DNA of 45,178 nucleotides from an uncultured Eubacteriales bacterium (GCA_900315665.1 OMZX01000020.1:1-45178), one strand, 5' to 3'; counted from the stretch's first letter, positions 25,646-34,405 are shown. A program made the numbers and translations. Notes: generated from the letters alone by a model not told the origin.

Positions 25646-26749
25646 TCAAGTACTCTCACGCACCCTAATCTCCGTGAACAGCATCATCTTATGGCTGACC
25701 GGCTTTCTCTCAAGCGCATCCAGTAGAATCCTGGCACCGGATAGACTCACTTCAGAAAGTTTGTTATCAAGCGATGTCAGCTTCGGTGTACAAAGCTCGC
25801 CATAGAGTGTATTATCAACACCAACCACGGCGATCTGCTCTGGCACCTTGATACCACGTTCTGTAAGCTCCTGCAGACATCCGATAGCCACAAGATCTGT
25901 TGCACATAAAATCCCATCCACATCCGGCATGGAGGAAAGAAGCGCGACTGTCGCACGTCTTCCCCGCTCGATCGCGTCCCGCGGACTCGCACCAGTGCCA
26001 ATGTTTTGTCCGGTCATTGTTACAAAGCTTGTATCCTCCTGGCCGGTACCCGCTGAAGTCGAAGTCTGATCTCTATTCACCTCAGTCTTTTCAAAGCCCG
26101 AGAATACACACGGCTCGGCATGACCAAGTCCCGCCCGAAACATTCCCGTGAAAAAGCCCCGCTCCTTCTTTTCGTTCGCTGGTGTCCGGACATCCATGAG
26201 ATAGCCGAGATGCCGCCGACCTCCCGCCTTAAGCATTGACACACAGTCCTCGGTGCCACGTTCTTCATCGATGAGCACGCTGTAGGTATTGGGTAAATCG
26301 ATTTCGCCGTTGATGATGACGACCGGAATCGAGCGCAGATGTTCCGCAATGCTTTTCTTCACCTCGTCCGTTCCGAACATCGAGCCGATCAGAATTGCTC
26401 CCTCGACCCGTCGTTGCTCGAGAATCTGGATATATCGCGCCTTGTTCGTCGGATCCGGCCCCGTGCTGAACGTGATGCAGGTGTAGCCCCGCCGCGTCAT
26501 TTCCTGTTCGATCACATACACGGATTCCGTATGATGCGACACACGGATATCCTCAATGAGGATGCCGACGAACCTGGACGCCTGCGTCACGAGTCCCTGC
26601 GCCGAGGCATCCGGTGTGAAATTGTGATCTGACAGAAGCTTCTCGACCTTTTTCCGTGTTGCTTCGCTGATTCCCGGCTTCCCGTTCATCACCCGGGACA
26701 CCGTGCTTGCCGAAACACCAGCCTCTTTCGCGATATCGTAAATGGTCAT
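25646..26749 (-). CDS. LacI-family transcriptional regulator
   Basis: A 367-residue repressor. The N-terminal HTH is canonical: TIYDIAKEAGVSASTVSRVM followed by NGKPGISEATRKKVEKL. Residues about 60-360 are the periplasmic-binding-protein-like domain, with VGILIEDIRVSHHTESVYVI, VDGILCATDLVAIGCLQEL, VVGVDNTLYGELCTPKLTS. A Ser/Thr/Gly-rich insert of about 25 residues (near 235-260) is unusual for the family. The start at 26749 follows GAGGAGG; the open frame extends 28 codons further upstream. The operator in its own promoter predicts autorepression, and the identical site before the yiaK-like gene predicts that a sugar acid is the inducer. Confidence 0.9.
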   Translation of the reverse strand: MTIYDIAKEAGVSASTVSRVMNGKPGISEATRKKVEKLLSDHNFTPDASAQGLVTQASRFVGILIEDIRVSHHTESVYVIEQEMTRRGYTCITFSTGPDPTNKARYIQILEQRRVEGAILIGSMFGTDEVKKSIAEHLRSIPVVIINGEIDLPNTYSVLIDEERGTEDCVSMLKAGGRRHLGYLMDVRTPANEKKERGFFTGMFRAGLGHAEPCVFSGFEKTEVNRDQTSTSAGTGQEDTSFVTMTGQNIGTGASPRDAIERGRRATVALLSSMPDVDGILCATDLVAIGCLQELTERGIKVPEQIAVVGVDNTLYGELCTPKLTSLDNKLSEVSLSGARILLDALERKPVSHKMMLFTEIRVREST

Positions 26750-26781
26750 CGTACATCCTCCTCTTTGCAATTCATGCAACC

Positions 26782-26810
26782 AGTATAGCAATCGATTGCA
26801 TTCTCTGTAA
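26782..26810 (-). promoter_or_regulatory. Autoregulated promoter of the LacI-family gene
   Basis: On the minus strand TTACAG (26805-26810) and TATACT (26782-26787, preceded by TGC as an extended -10) are 17 bases apart. The spacer contains the perfect palindrome GCAATCGATTGC (26788-26799). A repressor on that site would exclude RNA polymerase. A second looser dyad (TTGCA...TGCAA, 26765-26779) lies just downstream. Confidence 0.65.
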
Positions 26811-26846
26811 GTGAGTCCCAGTAGAGTTGTCAATGGGTATTAATGG

Positions 26847-26925
26847 GGGTGTCAATGGGGACGGATCTCCGTGACAACTTTTTGCATTAAAAAGTTGTCA
26901 CGGAGATCCGTCCCCATTGACACCC
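26847..26925. repeat. REP-like inverted pair, GGATCT variant
   Basis: Perfect 37-base arms (26847-26883 and 26889-26925) with a five-base loop; core GGGGACGGATCT, outer GGGTGTCAATG, inner TGACAACTTTTT. A partial extra copy of the outer part lies at 26828-26846 and another at 26926-26940. It lies just after the LUD gene on the minus strand and can terminate it. The core differs from the GGTTCT copies elsewhere. Confidence 0.8.
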
Positions 26926-26983
26926 AATGACACCCAAAAAGAGACTGTCACGCAGCCATTGTGTGCCAGCCTCTTTAACAAAT

Positions 26984-27640
26984 TCAGTAGCCGAGCTTTT
27001 CGTTTACGAGAAGGACGTGGATTCTGCCCTGCAATCCGGAGCGCCGGGTAATGACGAACTCGTTGCAGATTGAAGTCGGTGTCGTGCACTGCATGCAGCG
27101 GCCAAGCTTCGTGCAAGGATTATCCTTGTGAAGCCGGACATTATTGGCCGGTGCAGCGATTGCCTTCATTCGCTCGATCGCCTCATCGAGATTTTTCACC
27201 AGCTTGTTGACACCACAGATCACATATACCTTCTCGGGGCCATAGATGAGCGCTGCGACACGATTGCCATTGCCGTCAACATTGTAAAGACACCCATCGA
27301 GCGTCACCGCGTTCGAGCTCATGAGATACACATCCGCGGAAAGTGACTCGTGGAAAATCTTCTTCACATCATCCGTGTGGTAGCGGTCAAGAAAATGATA
27401 ATCGGCATTAGCCGTAAGCCACTTAATGATGCCCAGGCTGTCAAGCGTCATGCTGCCGCCGACACCGATCGACGCGCCCTTCGCGATATGTTCCTTAAGA
27501 TAAGCGACAGCCTCATCTCCCGTCTCAAAGAAATCCGCGTCGAAATTATGAAGCTTCAGATTCTTGATCGCCTCCTGCGCCTGCAGCCGTCCGATCACCT
27601 TTTCATTTTCATCAAACAAATTCACATCCTCCTGGTTCAT
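26984..27640 (-). CDS. LUD domain protein (LutC/DUF1121-like)
   Basis: A 218-residue protein with the LUD fold: NFDADFFETGDEAVAYLKEH, GASIGVGGSMTLDSLGI, DVYLMSSNAVTLDGCLYNVD, GNRVAALIYGPEKVYVICG, and a C-terminal CMQCTTPTSICNEFVITRR with several Cys. LUD proteins include LutC of the lactate-oxidation complex, but many stand-alone members in anaerobes have unknown roles. It is the last gene of the hydrogenase operon, 73 bases after the hydrogenase stop. The ATG at 27640 lacks a good ribosome binding site; AGGAGG lies just inside the frame, seven bases before an in-frame TTG at 27616, which may be the true start. Confidence 0.8.
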   Translation of the reverse strand: MNQEDVNLFDENEKVIGRLQAQEAIKNLKLHNFDADFFETGDEAVAYLKEHIAKGASIGVGGSMTLDSLGIIKWLTANADYHFLDRYHTDDVKKIFHESLSADVYLMSSNAVTLDGCLYNVDGNGNRVAALIYGPEKVYVICGVNKLVKNLDEAIERMKAIAAPANNVRLHKDNPCTKLGRCMQCTTPTSICNEFVITRRSGLQGRIHVLLVNEKLGY

Positions 27641-27713
27641 CTAGTCCATGCTCTCATCTTGTCGACCAGTGCGAGACCTTCATCCGATACGAGCCGGTCG
27701 CGGAAGGCCTTTA

Positions 27714-29450
27714 TCAGTCACCCATACCCGGCATGTTCCAACCCTGCTGATCGGTATGAAGCAGCTCCTCTGCCCGCTCCGACAGCGGCTTCCCGAGATA
27801 ATCCCGGTACACAGCCTGAATATATGGATTCTCATGGCAGAATCGCAGTGTCATGTTCCGATCCTGCTGATACAGCCAAGGCGCACGTGTCGCCGCCATC
27901 TCGCGATTCTCGTGAATCGGCTGACCACCGCCGCCGACACAGCCACCCGGGCATGCCATGACTTCTACAAAGTGATAGGATACACGCCCCTTCTTCAAGG
28001 CATCGAGAAGCTTTCCGGCATTGCCTAGACCATTGACGACGGCCACCTTCAGCTTCGTCCCGGCCATGTCAAAGGTCGCTTCCTTCCAGCCATCCATACC
28101 ACGAACATCCTGGAATGCATCCGGATCCGGATTCGAACCAGTTACGAGGTAGTAAGCCGTACGAAGTGCAGCCTCCATGACACCGCCTGTTGCGCCGAAG
28201 ATATTGCCGGCGCCGGAACCGAGGCCCAGCGGCTCGTCGAGCTCCGTTTCAGTCAAAGCAGCCACATCGATATGCTCAGACCGGATGAGACGATTCACCT
28301 CACGTGTCGTAAGCGCCACATCCACCTCCGGATTCGTCCCGTCATAGGTCATGGTCGGAAGTGCGCATTCCGCCTTCTTCGCAAGACACGGCATGATCGA
28401 TACACAGAAGATCTTTGACGGATCTACCTTCAAATAATCCGCGTAATAGCTCTTCACGATCGCACCGAACATCTGCTGTGGCGACTTCGAGGTAGAAACC
28501 TGCGGTACGAACTCCGGATAATGTCCCTTGATATATCGAACCCAGCCAGGGCAGCAGGAGGTAAACATTGGGAACTTATTCGCATCCGGATGAGATAGCT
28601 TCTCGAGAAGCTCGCTGCCCTCCTCCATGATCGTAAGGTCCGCAGAAAAGTCTGTATCAAAGACATAATCGAAGCCCATCAGCCGAAGTGCCGTCGCAAG
28701 CCGCTTCACGGTCGCCATCTCTGGACGAAGTCCGAAGGGCTCGCCCCAGGCTGTACGAATCGCCGGTGCAATCTGCGCTACCACAATCTTGTCCGGATCC
28801 TCCAGGGCATCCAGCACGCGGTCCGTGTCATCCCGCTCATGGAGCGCGCCAGTCGGACAATGTGTGATACACTGTCCGCAGAGTGCGCATTTGCTGTCCT
28901 CTAGCCGATAGACATCACGCACATCGACGGTTGTCTTAGCGCCGGTGTTCACGACGTCCCAGACATTCGATGCCTGGATGTTATCACAGACCTGTACGCA
29001 GCGCATGCACTTGATGCACTTGTCATAATCCCGGATCAACGGGAAATGCTTCGACCCCTTATTGATCGGCAGCTTCTTCTCGTAGGGAACCCCGAGGATA
29101 TTGAGATCATTCGCTACCCGCTGCAGCGTACAGTTGCCGGAGCGTACGCAGATCGCACAGTTCGTATTGTGCTCGGACAGGATGAGCTCGACATTTGTCT
29201 TACGCGCATCCCGCGCCTTCTTCGAGTTCGTCCGGATGACCATGCCATCCTTCACGGAATTGTTACAAGCAGTCAGAAGTCGCTCATAGCCCTCGACCTC
29301 AACCACACAGATCCGGCATGCACCGATCTCATTAATATCCCGGAGGAAGCAGAGCGTCGGAATGTTGATACCGGCCTTTTTTGCGGCGTCGAGAATCGTC
29401 GTTCTCTCCGGTACGGAAATAGTTTTTCCATCAATAGTACAGCTTACCAT
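27714..29450 (-). CDS. [FeFe]-hydrogenase catalytic subunit, group A
   Basis: A 578-residue modular enzyme. Order: [2Fe-2S] ferredoxin domain (Cys34, 45, 48, 62); His-ligated [4Fe-4S] site (His94, Cys98, 101, 107); two [4Fe-4S] clusters (Cys145, 148, 151, 155 and 188, 191, 194, 198); H-cluster domain with L1 TSCCPGW (297-303), L2 MPCLAKKAE (353-361) and L3 EVMACPGGCVGGGGQP (from 496); and the small-subunit-like C-terminus. All cluster ligands are present, so it should be active. It resembles HydA/HndD catalytic subunits of NAD(P)-linked hydrogenases. The start overlaps the stop of the upstream GltD-like gene by seven bases. HydE, HydF and HydG are not in the window. Role: proton reduction or hydrogen uptake linked to NAD(P)H and possibly ferredoxin. 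Confidence 0.92.
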   Translation of the reverse strand: MVSCTIDGKTISVPERTTILDAAKKAGINIPTLCFLRDINEIGACRICVVEVEGYERLLTACNNSVKDGMVIRTNSKKARDARKTNVELILSEHNTNCAICVRSGNCTLQRVANDLNILGVPYEKKLPINKGSKHFPLIRDYDKCIKCMRCVQVCDNIQASNVWDVVNTGAKTTVDVRDVYRLEDSKCALCGQCITHCPTGALHERDDTDRVLDALEDPDKIVVAQIAPAIRTAWGEPFGLRPEMATVKRLATALRLMGFDYVFDTDFSADLTIMEEGSELLEKLSHPDANKFPMFTSCCPGWVRYIKGHYPEFVPQVSTSKSPQQMFGAIVKSYYADYLKVDPSKIFCVSIMPCLAKKAECALPTMTYDGTNPEVDVALTTREVNRLIRSEHIDVAALTETELDEPLGLGSGAGNIFGATGGVMEAALRTAYYLVTGSNPDPDAFQDVRGMDGWKEATFDMAGTKLKVAVVNGLGNAGKLLDALKKGRVSYHFVEVMACPGGCVGGGGQPIHENREMAATRAPWLYQQDRNMTLRFCHENPYIQAVYRDYLGKPLSERAEELLHTDQQGWNMPGMGD

Positions 29451-31279
29451 TTCGCCTCTCGACCTCCCTTGAAGATACCATAACCGAAGTGATCACAATG
29501 AAGACACCTGCCGGATTCCTGCATTGCCTCCTCCTCTGTCATACCGCATTCCATGAGCTTAAAGTCATGCCGACGCTCAGCCGCCGGACGCTCTTTCATG
29601 CTCACACGTCCTGTCGGCTTATGATCATCAAAGCGGACAGGCGGAATGTCTACATCAGCGACGATTTCATGGTTGTAACCGAGATAATCATCGATATTTG
29701 CTGCCGCTACCTTGCCGGCTGCAATGGCTTTGATGACCGTAGCCGGTCCTGTCACGCAGTCGCCACCGGCGAAAATGCCGGAAACATTGGCAAGCGCCGA
29801 GGTATCAAGAGCAGAAACGCGGCCGCGCTCGATCTGGATACCATTGAGGTCCGCGATCTTACGGGTATCGATGCCCTGACCAATCGCGACGAGCACACGG
29901 TCAGCCTTAATCGCGCGTTCCGGAAGCTTCGCATCTACCGGCGATGGACGTCCATGTACCATCGGACCGACGATCTCCGGCTGTACAATAAGTGCCGTGC
30001 AGTGGCCGTCAGCATCCTTTTCGATTCGAACCGGTGCAGACATCTCAAGCACCTCGCAGCCATCTGCGATCGCACCTTCGACTTCTTCCGGAAGCGCCGT
30101 CATATCTTTCTTACGACGACGGTAAGCGATCGTCACGGTTTTCGCACCGAGACGGACAGCGGACCGCGCGACATCCATCGCGACATTGCCGCCGCCGACC
30201 ACGACGATATCAAGCCCTGTGAAATCCGGATAATCATCATCGCCAATCGCACGAAGCAACTCGACTGCCGACATGACGCCCTTCGCATCCTCGCCTTCGA
30301 TGCCGATCTTACGATCCGTATGTGCGCCAATGCTTACATACATGGCATCATACTGTGAACGAATTTCCTCGATGGAGATGTCCTTACCGATGGAAACATC
30401 CGTCAGTGTCTTGAACCCGGTCTTCTCTAGATATTCGATTTCATGGTCAAGCACTTCTCTCGGGAGTCTGTAGGCCGGGATACCATAACGGAGCATGCCA
30501 CCGAGCTTGTGGCGCTGCTCATAGACGGTAACATCGTGACCCATGATGCTGAGATAATAGGCAGCGGAAAGTCCCGACGGACCGCCGCCGATGATGGCCA
30601 CCTTCTTTCCGGTATGGTCCATGCGCTTCGGAACCACTTTATTGATCTCATGCTCGACGGCGAAGCGCTTGAGGCCGCGGATATTCACGGCGTCATCGAC
30701 CATCGTACGACGGCAGCGGAGCTCACATGGATGTTCACAGATGAGACCGCAGACTGCCGGGAACGGATTGTCTTTTCGGATCAGCTGCACGGCGTCATCA
30801 TTGCGGCCTTCATGGATAAGGGAAATATAGCCCGGAATATCGACGTGGGCCGGGCACTGGGAAACGCACGGCACCGGCTGATTCTGCAGTGCAGAACAGC
30901 GGCCGTGGCGGATATGTTCGGCGTAGTCATCACGGAAGCCACGGACACCCTTCAGCACCATGAGCGCTGCCTCGGAGCCGATCGCGCAATCGGCGGAAAC
31001 ATAGATAGACTCCGCTGTCTTCTCGATGAGATCAATGGTCGACATCTCGGCGGTTCCCTGCAGAACCGACTCGATCAGTGATTCCAGCTGACCGAGACCT
31101 ACACGACACGGCACACATTTGCCGCAGGACTGTGCATGACAGAGATGCAAAAAAGCCTCCGCGAGGTCCACAGGACAAAGCCCCGGCTGCGACGCCTGAA
31201 TCCGTCGCTCGAGGTCCTTGTAAAGATCCTCCACCGTCTTTTGGGCATTGTTCTTCGTAACGATACTTAACCTGCTCAT
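29444..31279 (-). CDS. NuoF-tail/GltD-like FAD-dependent NAD(P) oxidoreductase partner of the hydrogenase
   Basis: A 611-residue protein. Residues about 45-125 match the NADH_4Fe-4S C-terminal domain of NuoF/HydB (SCGKCVPCRVGLGQLESLIE). The rest is the glutamate synthase small-subunit fold: Cys-rich N-terminal domain (CVSQCPAHVDIPGY, CGLICEHPCELRCRR), FAD site VAIIGGGPSGLSAAYYL, NAD(P) site VVVGGGNVAMDVARSA followed by YRRRKKDM, and ATGQ-like VAIGQGIDT with GIFAGGD. The C-terminus adds a CLHCDHFG motif. GltD-type subunits normally use NADPH, with NfnB as an example. The start at 31279 follows AGGAGG; the open frame is longer. There are no separate HydB or HydC genes, so this protein appears to replace the diaphorase of classical trimeric hydrogenases. 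Confidence 0.88.
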   Translation of the reverse strand: MSRLSIVTKNNAQKTVEDLYKDLERRIQASQPGLCPVDLAEAFLHLCHAQSCGKCVPCRVGLGQLESLIESVLQGTAEMSTIDLIEKTAESIYVSADCAIGSEAALMVLKGVRGFRDDYAEHIRHGRCSALQNQPVPCVSQCPAHVDIPGYISLIHEGRNDDAVQLIRKDNPFPAVCGLICEHPCELRCRRTMVDDAVNIRGLKRFAVEHEINKVVPKRMDHTGKKVAIIGGGPSGLSAAYYLSIMGHDVTVYEQRHKLGGMLRYGIPAYRLPREVLDHEIEYLEKTGFKTLTDVSIGKDISIEEIRSQYDAMYVSIGAHTDRKIGIEGEDAKGVMSAVELLRAIGDDDYPDFTGLDIVVVGGGNVAMDVARSAVRLGAKTVTIAYRRRKKDMTALPEEVEGAIADGCEVLEMSAPVRIEKDADGHCTALIVQPEIVGPMVHGRPSPVDAKLPERAIKADRVLVAIGQGIDTRKIADLNGIQIERGRVSALDTSALANVSGIFAGGDCVTGPATVIKAIAAGKVAAANIDDYLGYNHEIVADVDIPPVRFDDHKPTGRVSMKERPAAERRHDFKLMECGMTEEEAMQESGRCLHCDHFGYGIFKGGREAKW

Positions 31280-31368
31280 TCGACAAATACCTCCTGCATG
31301 TACCGGCTTAAAAAGGTACGGGTTCCTGACTGCCCCGCCGGTATCGGATTGACAAACCATTTTCTTTT

Positions 31369-31397
31369 ATTATAGCCTCATAAGTATGGAATTTCCA
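31369..31397 (-). promoter_or_regulatory. Promoter of the hydrogenase operon
   Basis: On the minus strand TATAAT (31369-31374) with TGGAAA 17 bases upstream (31392-31397). The -10 is a consensus match, the -35 partial. It is about 90 bases before the GltD-like start codon. Confidence 0.5.
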
Positions 31398-31438
31398 TAG
31401 GCATTTGGTGAATATTTACATAAATATGCGTAAATTTA

Positions 31439-31467
31439 TTGAATGTATTGTGCGGAAGTGCTATGGT
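31439..31467 (+). promoter_or_regulatory. Promoter of the UPF0397 gene
   Basis: TTGAAT (31439-31444), 17-base spacer, and TGC-TATGGT extended -10 (31462-31467). It leaves a leader of about 75 bases in which I recognised no riboswitch; the ribosome binding site (GGAAAGG at 31531) is 13 bases or more from the ATG. Confidence 0.4.
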
Positions 31468-31550
31468 TTTAATCAATCCTCTTTTCATGCTTGAAATGAA
31501 GAGAAAATTTTTGCGTTTAAGCTGATTCGGAAAGGTTTGTAGATGAAAGC

Positions 31551-32117
31551 ATGAAGAAGTTTTTAAAATTTGGTTTACGGGAATGCATGGCCAGTCTCAT
31601 CGGGATCGGCCTTTTTGTCGTGATGACAGAAGCGCAGATTCCCTTCCCTGGACTTCGGACGGCTTTCCAGCCCCGGATGGTCATCCTTGCCATGCTTTCT
31701 GCTACCTATGGTCCTATCGTCGGCACACTCGTCGGCATCTTCGGACATGCTTTGGGTGATGCACTGTATTATGGTGCCATATGGTGGAGCTGGGCGCTGC
31801 CAGAGGCAGTCGTCGGTATAGGCATCGGAAGCTTCGCGCATCGCTTTCAAGTATTGGATGGTGGCTTCCGAGGAAAAAACCTGCTGATCTTCAATATCGC
31901 TCAGCTTGTAGCGAACGCAATAGCATGGCTTGACCTGGCACCGTTTCTTGACATCATTTTCTATGGTGAAGATCGTGCAAAGATCTTCCGCGCGCAGGGT
32001 CCGCTTGCCTTCATGTCAAACGCCAGCATCATCGCCATCGCAGGCACGATCCTGCTCTATATCTTCTCCCGCTGGACAGGCGGTTCGAAGCTCCTCCGCC
32101 CCGATGAATGGACATAA
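31551..32117 (+). CDS. ECF transporter S component, UPF0397 family
   Basis: A 188-residue membrane protein with about six hydrophobic segments. It follows the UPF0397 pattern: AFQPRMVILAMLSATYGPIV, GTLVGIFGHALGDAL, YYGAIWWSWALPEAVVGIGIG, NIAQLVANAIAW, APFLDIIFYGEDRAKIFRAQG and a final helix. S components bind a vitamin or other micronutrient and work with the shared EcfA1, EcfA2 and EcfT module, which is absent here. Members are often annotated as riboflavin transporters, but the ligand is unproven. The ATG at 31551 is used because the nearby ATG at 31543 is out of frame and hits a stop. The gene is monocistronic and ends in a REP-like hairpin. Confidence 0.85.
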   Translation: MKKFLKFGLRECMASLIGIGLFVVMTEAQIPFPGLRTAFQPRMVILAMLSATYGPIVGTLVGIFGHALGDALYYGAIWWSWALPEAVVGIGIGSFAHRFQVLDGGFRGKNLLIFNIAQLVANAIAWLDLAPFLDIIFYGEDRAKIFRAQGPLAFMSNASIIAIAGTILLYIFSRWTGGSKLLRPDEWT

Positions 32118-32212
32118 TTTGTGACACCGGGGACGGTTCTATCTGTCAGCTTTTTGGCACACCTAATGCCACAAAAGCTGACAAATAGAACCGTCCCCGG
32201 TGTCACAATTTT
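32117..32212. repeat. REP-like inverted pair between convergent genes
   Basis: Two inverted copies (about 32117-32158 and 32168-32212) of TTGTGACACCGGGGACGGTT-CTATCTGTCAGC. The arms match except for one or two positions near the loop. It sits exactly between the stops of the UPF0397 gene and proA and probably ends both transcripts. Confidence 0.8.
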
Positions 32213-32220
32213 AGGGTGTT

Positions 32221-33471
32221 TCACTGGCGAATCTGGCCGTCGCCGTAGATGATGTACTTGTAGGTCGTAAGGGCTTCGAGTCCCATCGGACCGCGGGCGT
32301 GCAGCTTCTGCGTGCTGATACCGATCTCAGCGCCAAAACCAAATTCCTCACCATCTGTGAAGCGGGTAGAAGCATTGACATAAACGCAGGCAGCATCGAT
32401 CTCCCGGAGGAAGCGCTGGGCGTTCTCGTAATCTCTCGTCACGATACATTCGCTGTGGCCTGTGTTGTAGCGATTGATATGCGTGATGGCTTCGTCGAGC
32501 GTATCGACGGTTTTGATGGAAAGGATGTAATCAAGGTATTCTGTGCCCCAGTCGGCTTCGGTCGCCGGCGTGTAGTTCTCGAGGTAGGCGCCGGCACGCT
32601 CATCCGCCCGAAGCTCTACCTTCTTTTCATTAAGCTTTTTTTCCAAGGCCGGCAACAGCGCTCTGGCGACGTCGCGGTGCACGACGAGGGACTCCTCTGC
32701 GTTGCAAACAGACACCCGCTGTGTTTTCGCATTAAAGATGATGTTTACGGCCATATCGATATCGGCGGAAGCATCCACGTAGACATGGCAGTTGCCGGAG
32801 CCTGTTTCGATGACAGGTACAGTCGCTTCTTCGACGACGGTCCGGATGAGGCGGGCACTGCCACGCGGAATCAGGAGATCGACGTACTGGTTCATATGCA
32901 TGAACGCCTTTGCGGATTCGTGGGTCGTATCTGTGATGAGTTGAAGTGCATCTTCTGTGATGTGGTTTTCGTTGAGTGCTTCCCGAAGTATTTTCACGAT
33001 TGCCTGGTTCGAGCGGATCGCGTCGCTGCCGCCGCGGAGGATCGCAGTATTGCCCGTCTTAAAGCAGAGACCGAACACATCGCTTGTTACGTTTGGACGT
33101 GCTTCATAAATGACGCCGACGACGCCAATCGGCACTGTCATACGACCGATCAGAAGTCCGTTTGGACGCTTCTTCATCGGACCGACGGCACCAATCGGAT
33201 CATCGAGTGAGGCTACCTTACGAAGGCCGTTCGCCATACCTCTGATGCGGTCTTCGGTAAGCGTCAGGCGATCGATCATGACCTCGCGTATGCCATTTGC
33301 GTGGGCATCCTCGACATCCTGCCTGTTTGCTGCCAGAATTTCATCCGTGTTTGCTTCAAGCGCTGCCGCCGCATCCTTAAGGACCTTATTCTTCTGTATG
33401 GTAGAAAGCTTTGCCGTCTCGATCTTCGCAATAACTGCACGCTCGCCGATCTCCTGTAACTGATTCATCAC
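32221..33471 (-). CDS. proA: Gamma-glutamyl phosphate reductase
   Basis: A 416-residue enzyme of full length. It reduces glutamyl-5-phosphate with NADPH to glutamate semialdehyde, the second step of proline synthesis. Visible motifs include IGVVGVIYEARPNVTSDVFG, LCFKTGNTAILRGGSDAI, TGSGNCHVYVDASADID, the catalytic Cys segment RVSVCNAEESLVVH, and the C-terminal FGFGAEIGISTQKLHARGPM with TYKYIIYGDGQIR. Start: GGAGG lies eight bases before ATG 33471; a second ATG follows immediately. It lies 82 bases downstream of proB in the same operon, with a decayed REP-like copy between them. Confidence 0.95.
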   Translation of the reverse strand: MMNQLQEIGERAVIAKIETAKLSTIQKNKVLKDAAAALEANTDEILAANRQDVEDAHANGIREVMIDRLTLTEDRIRGMANGLRKVASLDDPIGAVGPMKKRPNGLLIGRMTVPIGVVGVIYEARPNVTSDVFGLCFKTGNTAILRGGSDAIRSNQAIVKILREALNENHITEDALQLITDTTHESAKAFMHMNQYVDLLIPRGSARLIRTVVEEATVPVIETGSGNCHVYVDASADIDMAVNIIFNAKTQRVSVCNAEESLVVHRDVARALLPALEKKLNEKKVELRADERAGAYLENYTPATEADWGTEYLDYILSIKTVDTLDEAITHINRYNTGHSECIVTRDYENAQRFLREIDAACVYVNASTRFTDGEEFGFGAEIGISTQKLHARGPMGLEALTTYKYIIYGDGQIRQ

Positions 33472-33511
33472 ATTCTCCTCCCGCGAAACTGTCTGAAAAG
33501 CCTATCCCTAA

Positions 33512-33543
33512 GTTGTCAGAAAAAAAAGTACCCGTTGACAACC
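33512..33543. repeat. Decayed REP-like copy between proB and proA
   Basis: The minus strand reads GGTTGTCAACGGGTAC, a T-run, then CTGACAAC. Compared with the copy at 21107-21137 the outer arms GTTGTCAACGGG and CTGACAAC are kept while the GGACGGTTCTCT core is replaced by a T-rich run. It forms a stem that might attenuate proA. Confidence 0.5.
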
Positions 33544-33553
33544 ATTTGACAGC

Positions 33554-34405
33554 TCAGAGCTTTTTCAAGAAATCCATCATATAGAACGCATGCGGGTGTG
33601 CGTGGAATAGTGTTCCTAACTCCTCACCGGCGATGAGATGATGGAGAATACGGAAGTCCTCTGCATTTGCAATCACCATATCAGCACCTGCAGAAGTCGC
33701 GATCTTACCGGCTTCAATCTTCGTTGCCATGCCGCCGGTGCCGAAGTCACTCGCCGCATCCTTCGCCATACCTTCAAGTGTTTCATCGATGACGTCCACC
33801 TCCGGGATAAACTTAGCCTCCGGATTTTTCGTCGGATCATCCGTGTACAGTCCGTCAATATCCGACAAAAGAATCAGAAGATCCGCCTGAATCAACGCGG
33901 TCACGATGGCCGACAGCCGGTCATTATCACCGAACATAAACTCATAGGTCTCAACCGTATCATTTTCATTGACGATCGGTATGACCCCCAGAGAAAACAG
34001 CTCTTCGAAGGTGTTACGCGCATTGACACGCCCCTCCTGGTCCAACATCGTCTGCTTCGTCATGAGGATTTGCGCCGTGTTCTGCCCGTATTCTGCGAAA
34101 TATTTCTGATAGATCATCATGAGTCGGACCTGTCCGACCGCTGCGATGGCCTGCTTCTCCTGCAGTGTCGACGCCTTACCGATGCCGAGTGTTGTACGGC
34201 CGACCACGCCTGCACCTGACGAAACAATGCATACATCTTTGCCCTGATTCCGAATATCGATGACCTCTCGCGCCAGCGTTTCGATTTTCGGAAGATCCAG
34301 CCGCCCCGTTTCCTTATGCACCAGCGAGGATGAACCGATTTTGATCACGACTCTCTTTTTGTCCTTCAGACTCTCTCTGATGCTCTTTTCTGTTTTAGAG
34401 TTCAT
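33554..34405 (-). CDS. proB: Glutamate 5-kinase, short form
   Basis: A 283-residue amino-acid kinase: RVVIKIGSSSLVHKETGRLD, VCIVSSGAGVVGRTTLGIG, LMTKQTMLDQEGRVNARNTF, IPIVNENDTVETYEFMFGDND, LLILLSDIDGLYTDDP and GTGGMATKIEAGKIATSAG. It phosphorylates glutamate in the first step of proline synthesis. The C-terminal PUA domain of longer homologues is absent, as in many Clostridia. The start at 34405 is chosen for AAGGAG just upstream; it overlaps the TSCPD gene by 11 bases, indicating translational coupling. The open frame extends 11 codons further. Confidence 0.93.
   Translation of the reverse strand: MNSKTEKSIRESLKDKKRVVIKIGSSSLVHKETGRLDLPKIETLAREVIDIRNQGKDVCIVSSGAGVVGRTTLGIGKASTLQEKQAIAAVGQVRLMMIYQKYFAEYGQNTAQILMTKQTMLDQEGRVNARNTFEELFSLGVIPIVNENDTVETYEFMFGDNDRLSAIVTALIQADLLILLSDIDGLYTDDPTKNPEAKFIPEVDVIDETLEGMAKDAASDFGTGGMATKIEAGKIATSAGADMVIANAEDFRILHHLIAGEELGTLFHAHPHAFYMMDFLKKL

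Noticed and set aside
29489-30358. 289-codon plus-strand open frame opposite the GltD-like gene
   Set aside because: Shadow of a clear flavoprotein gene; composition rich in Arg, His and Cys without domains.
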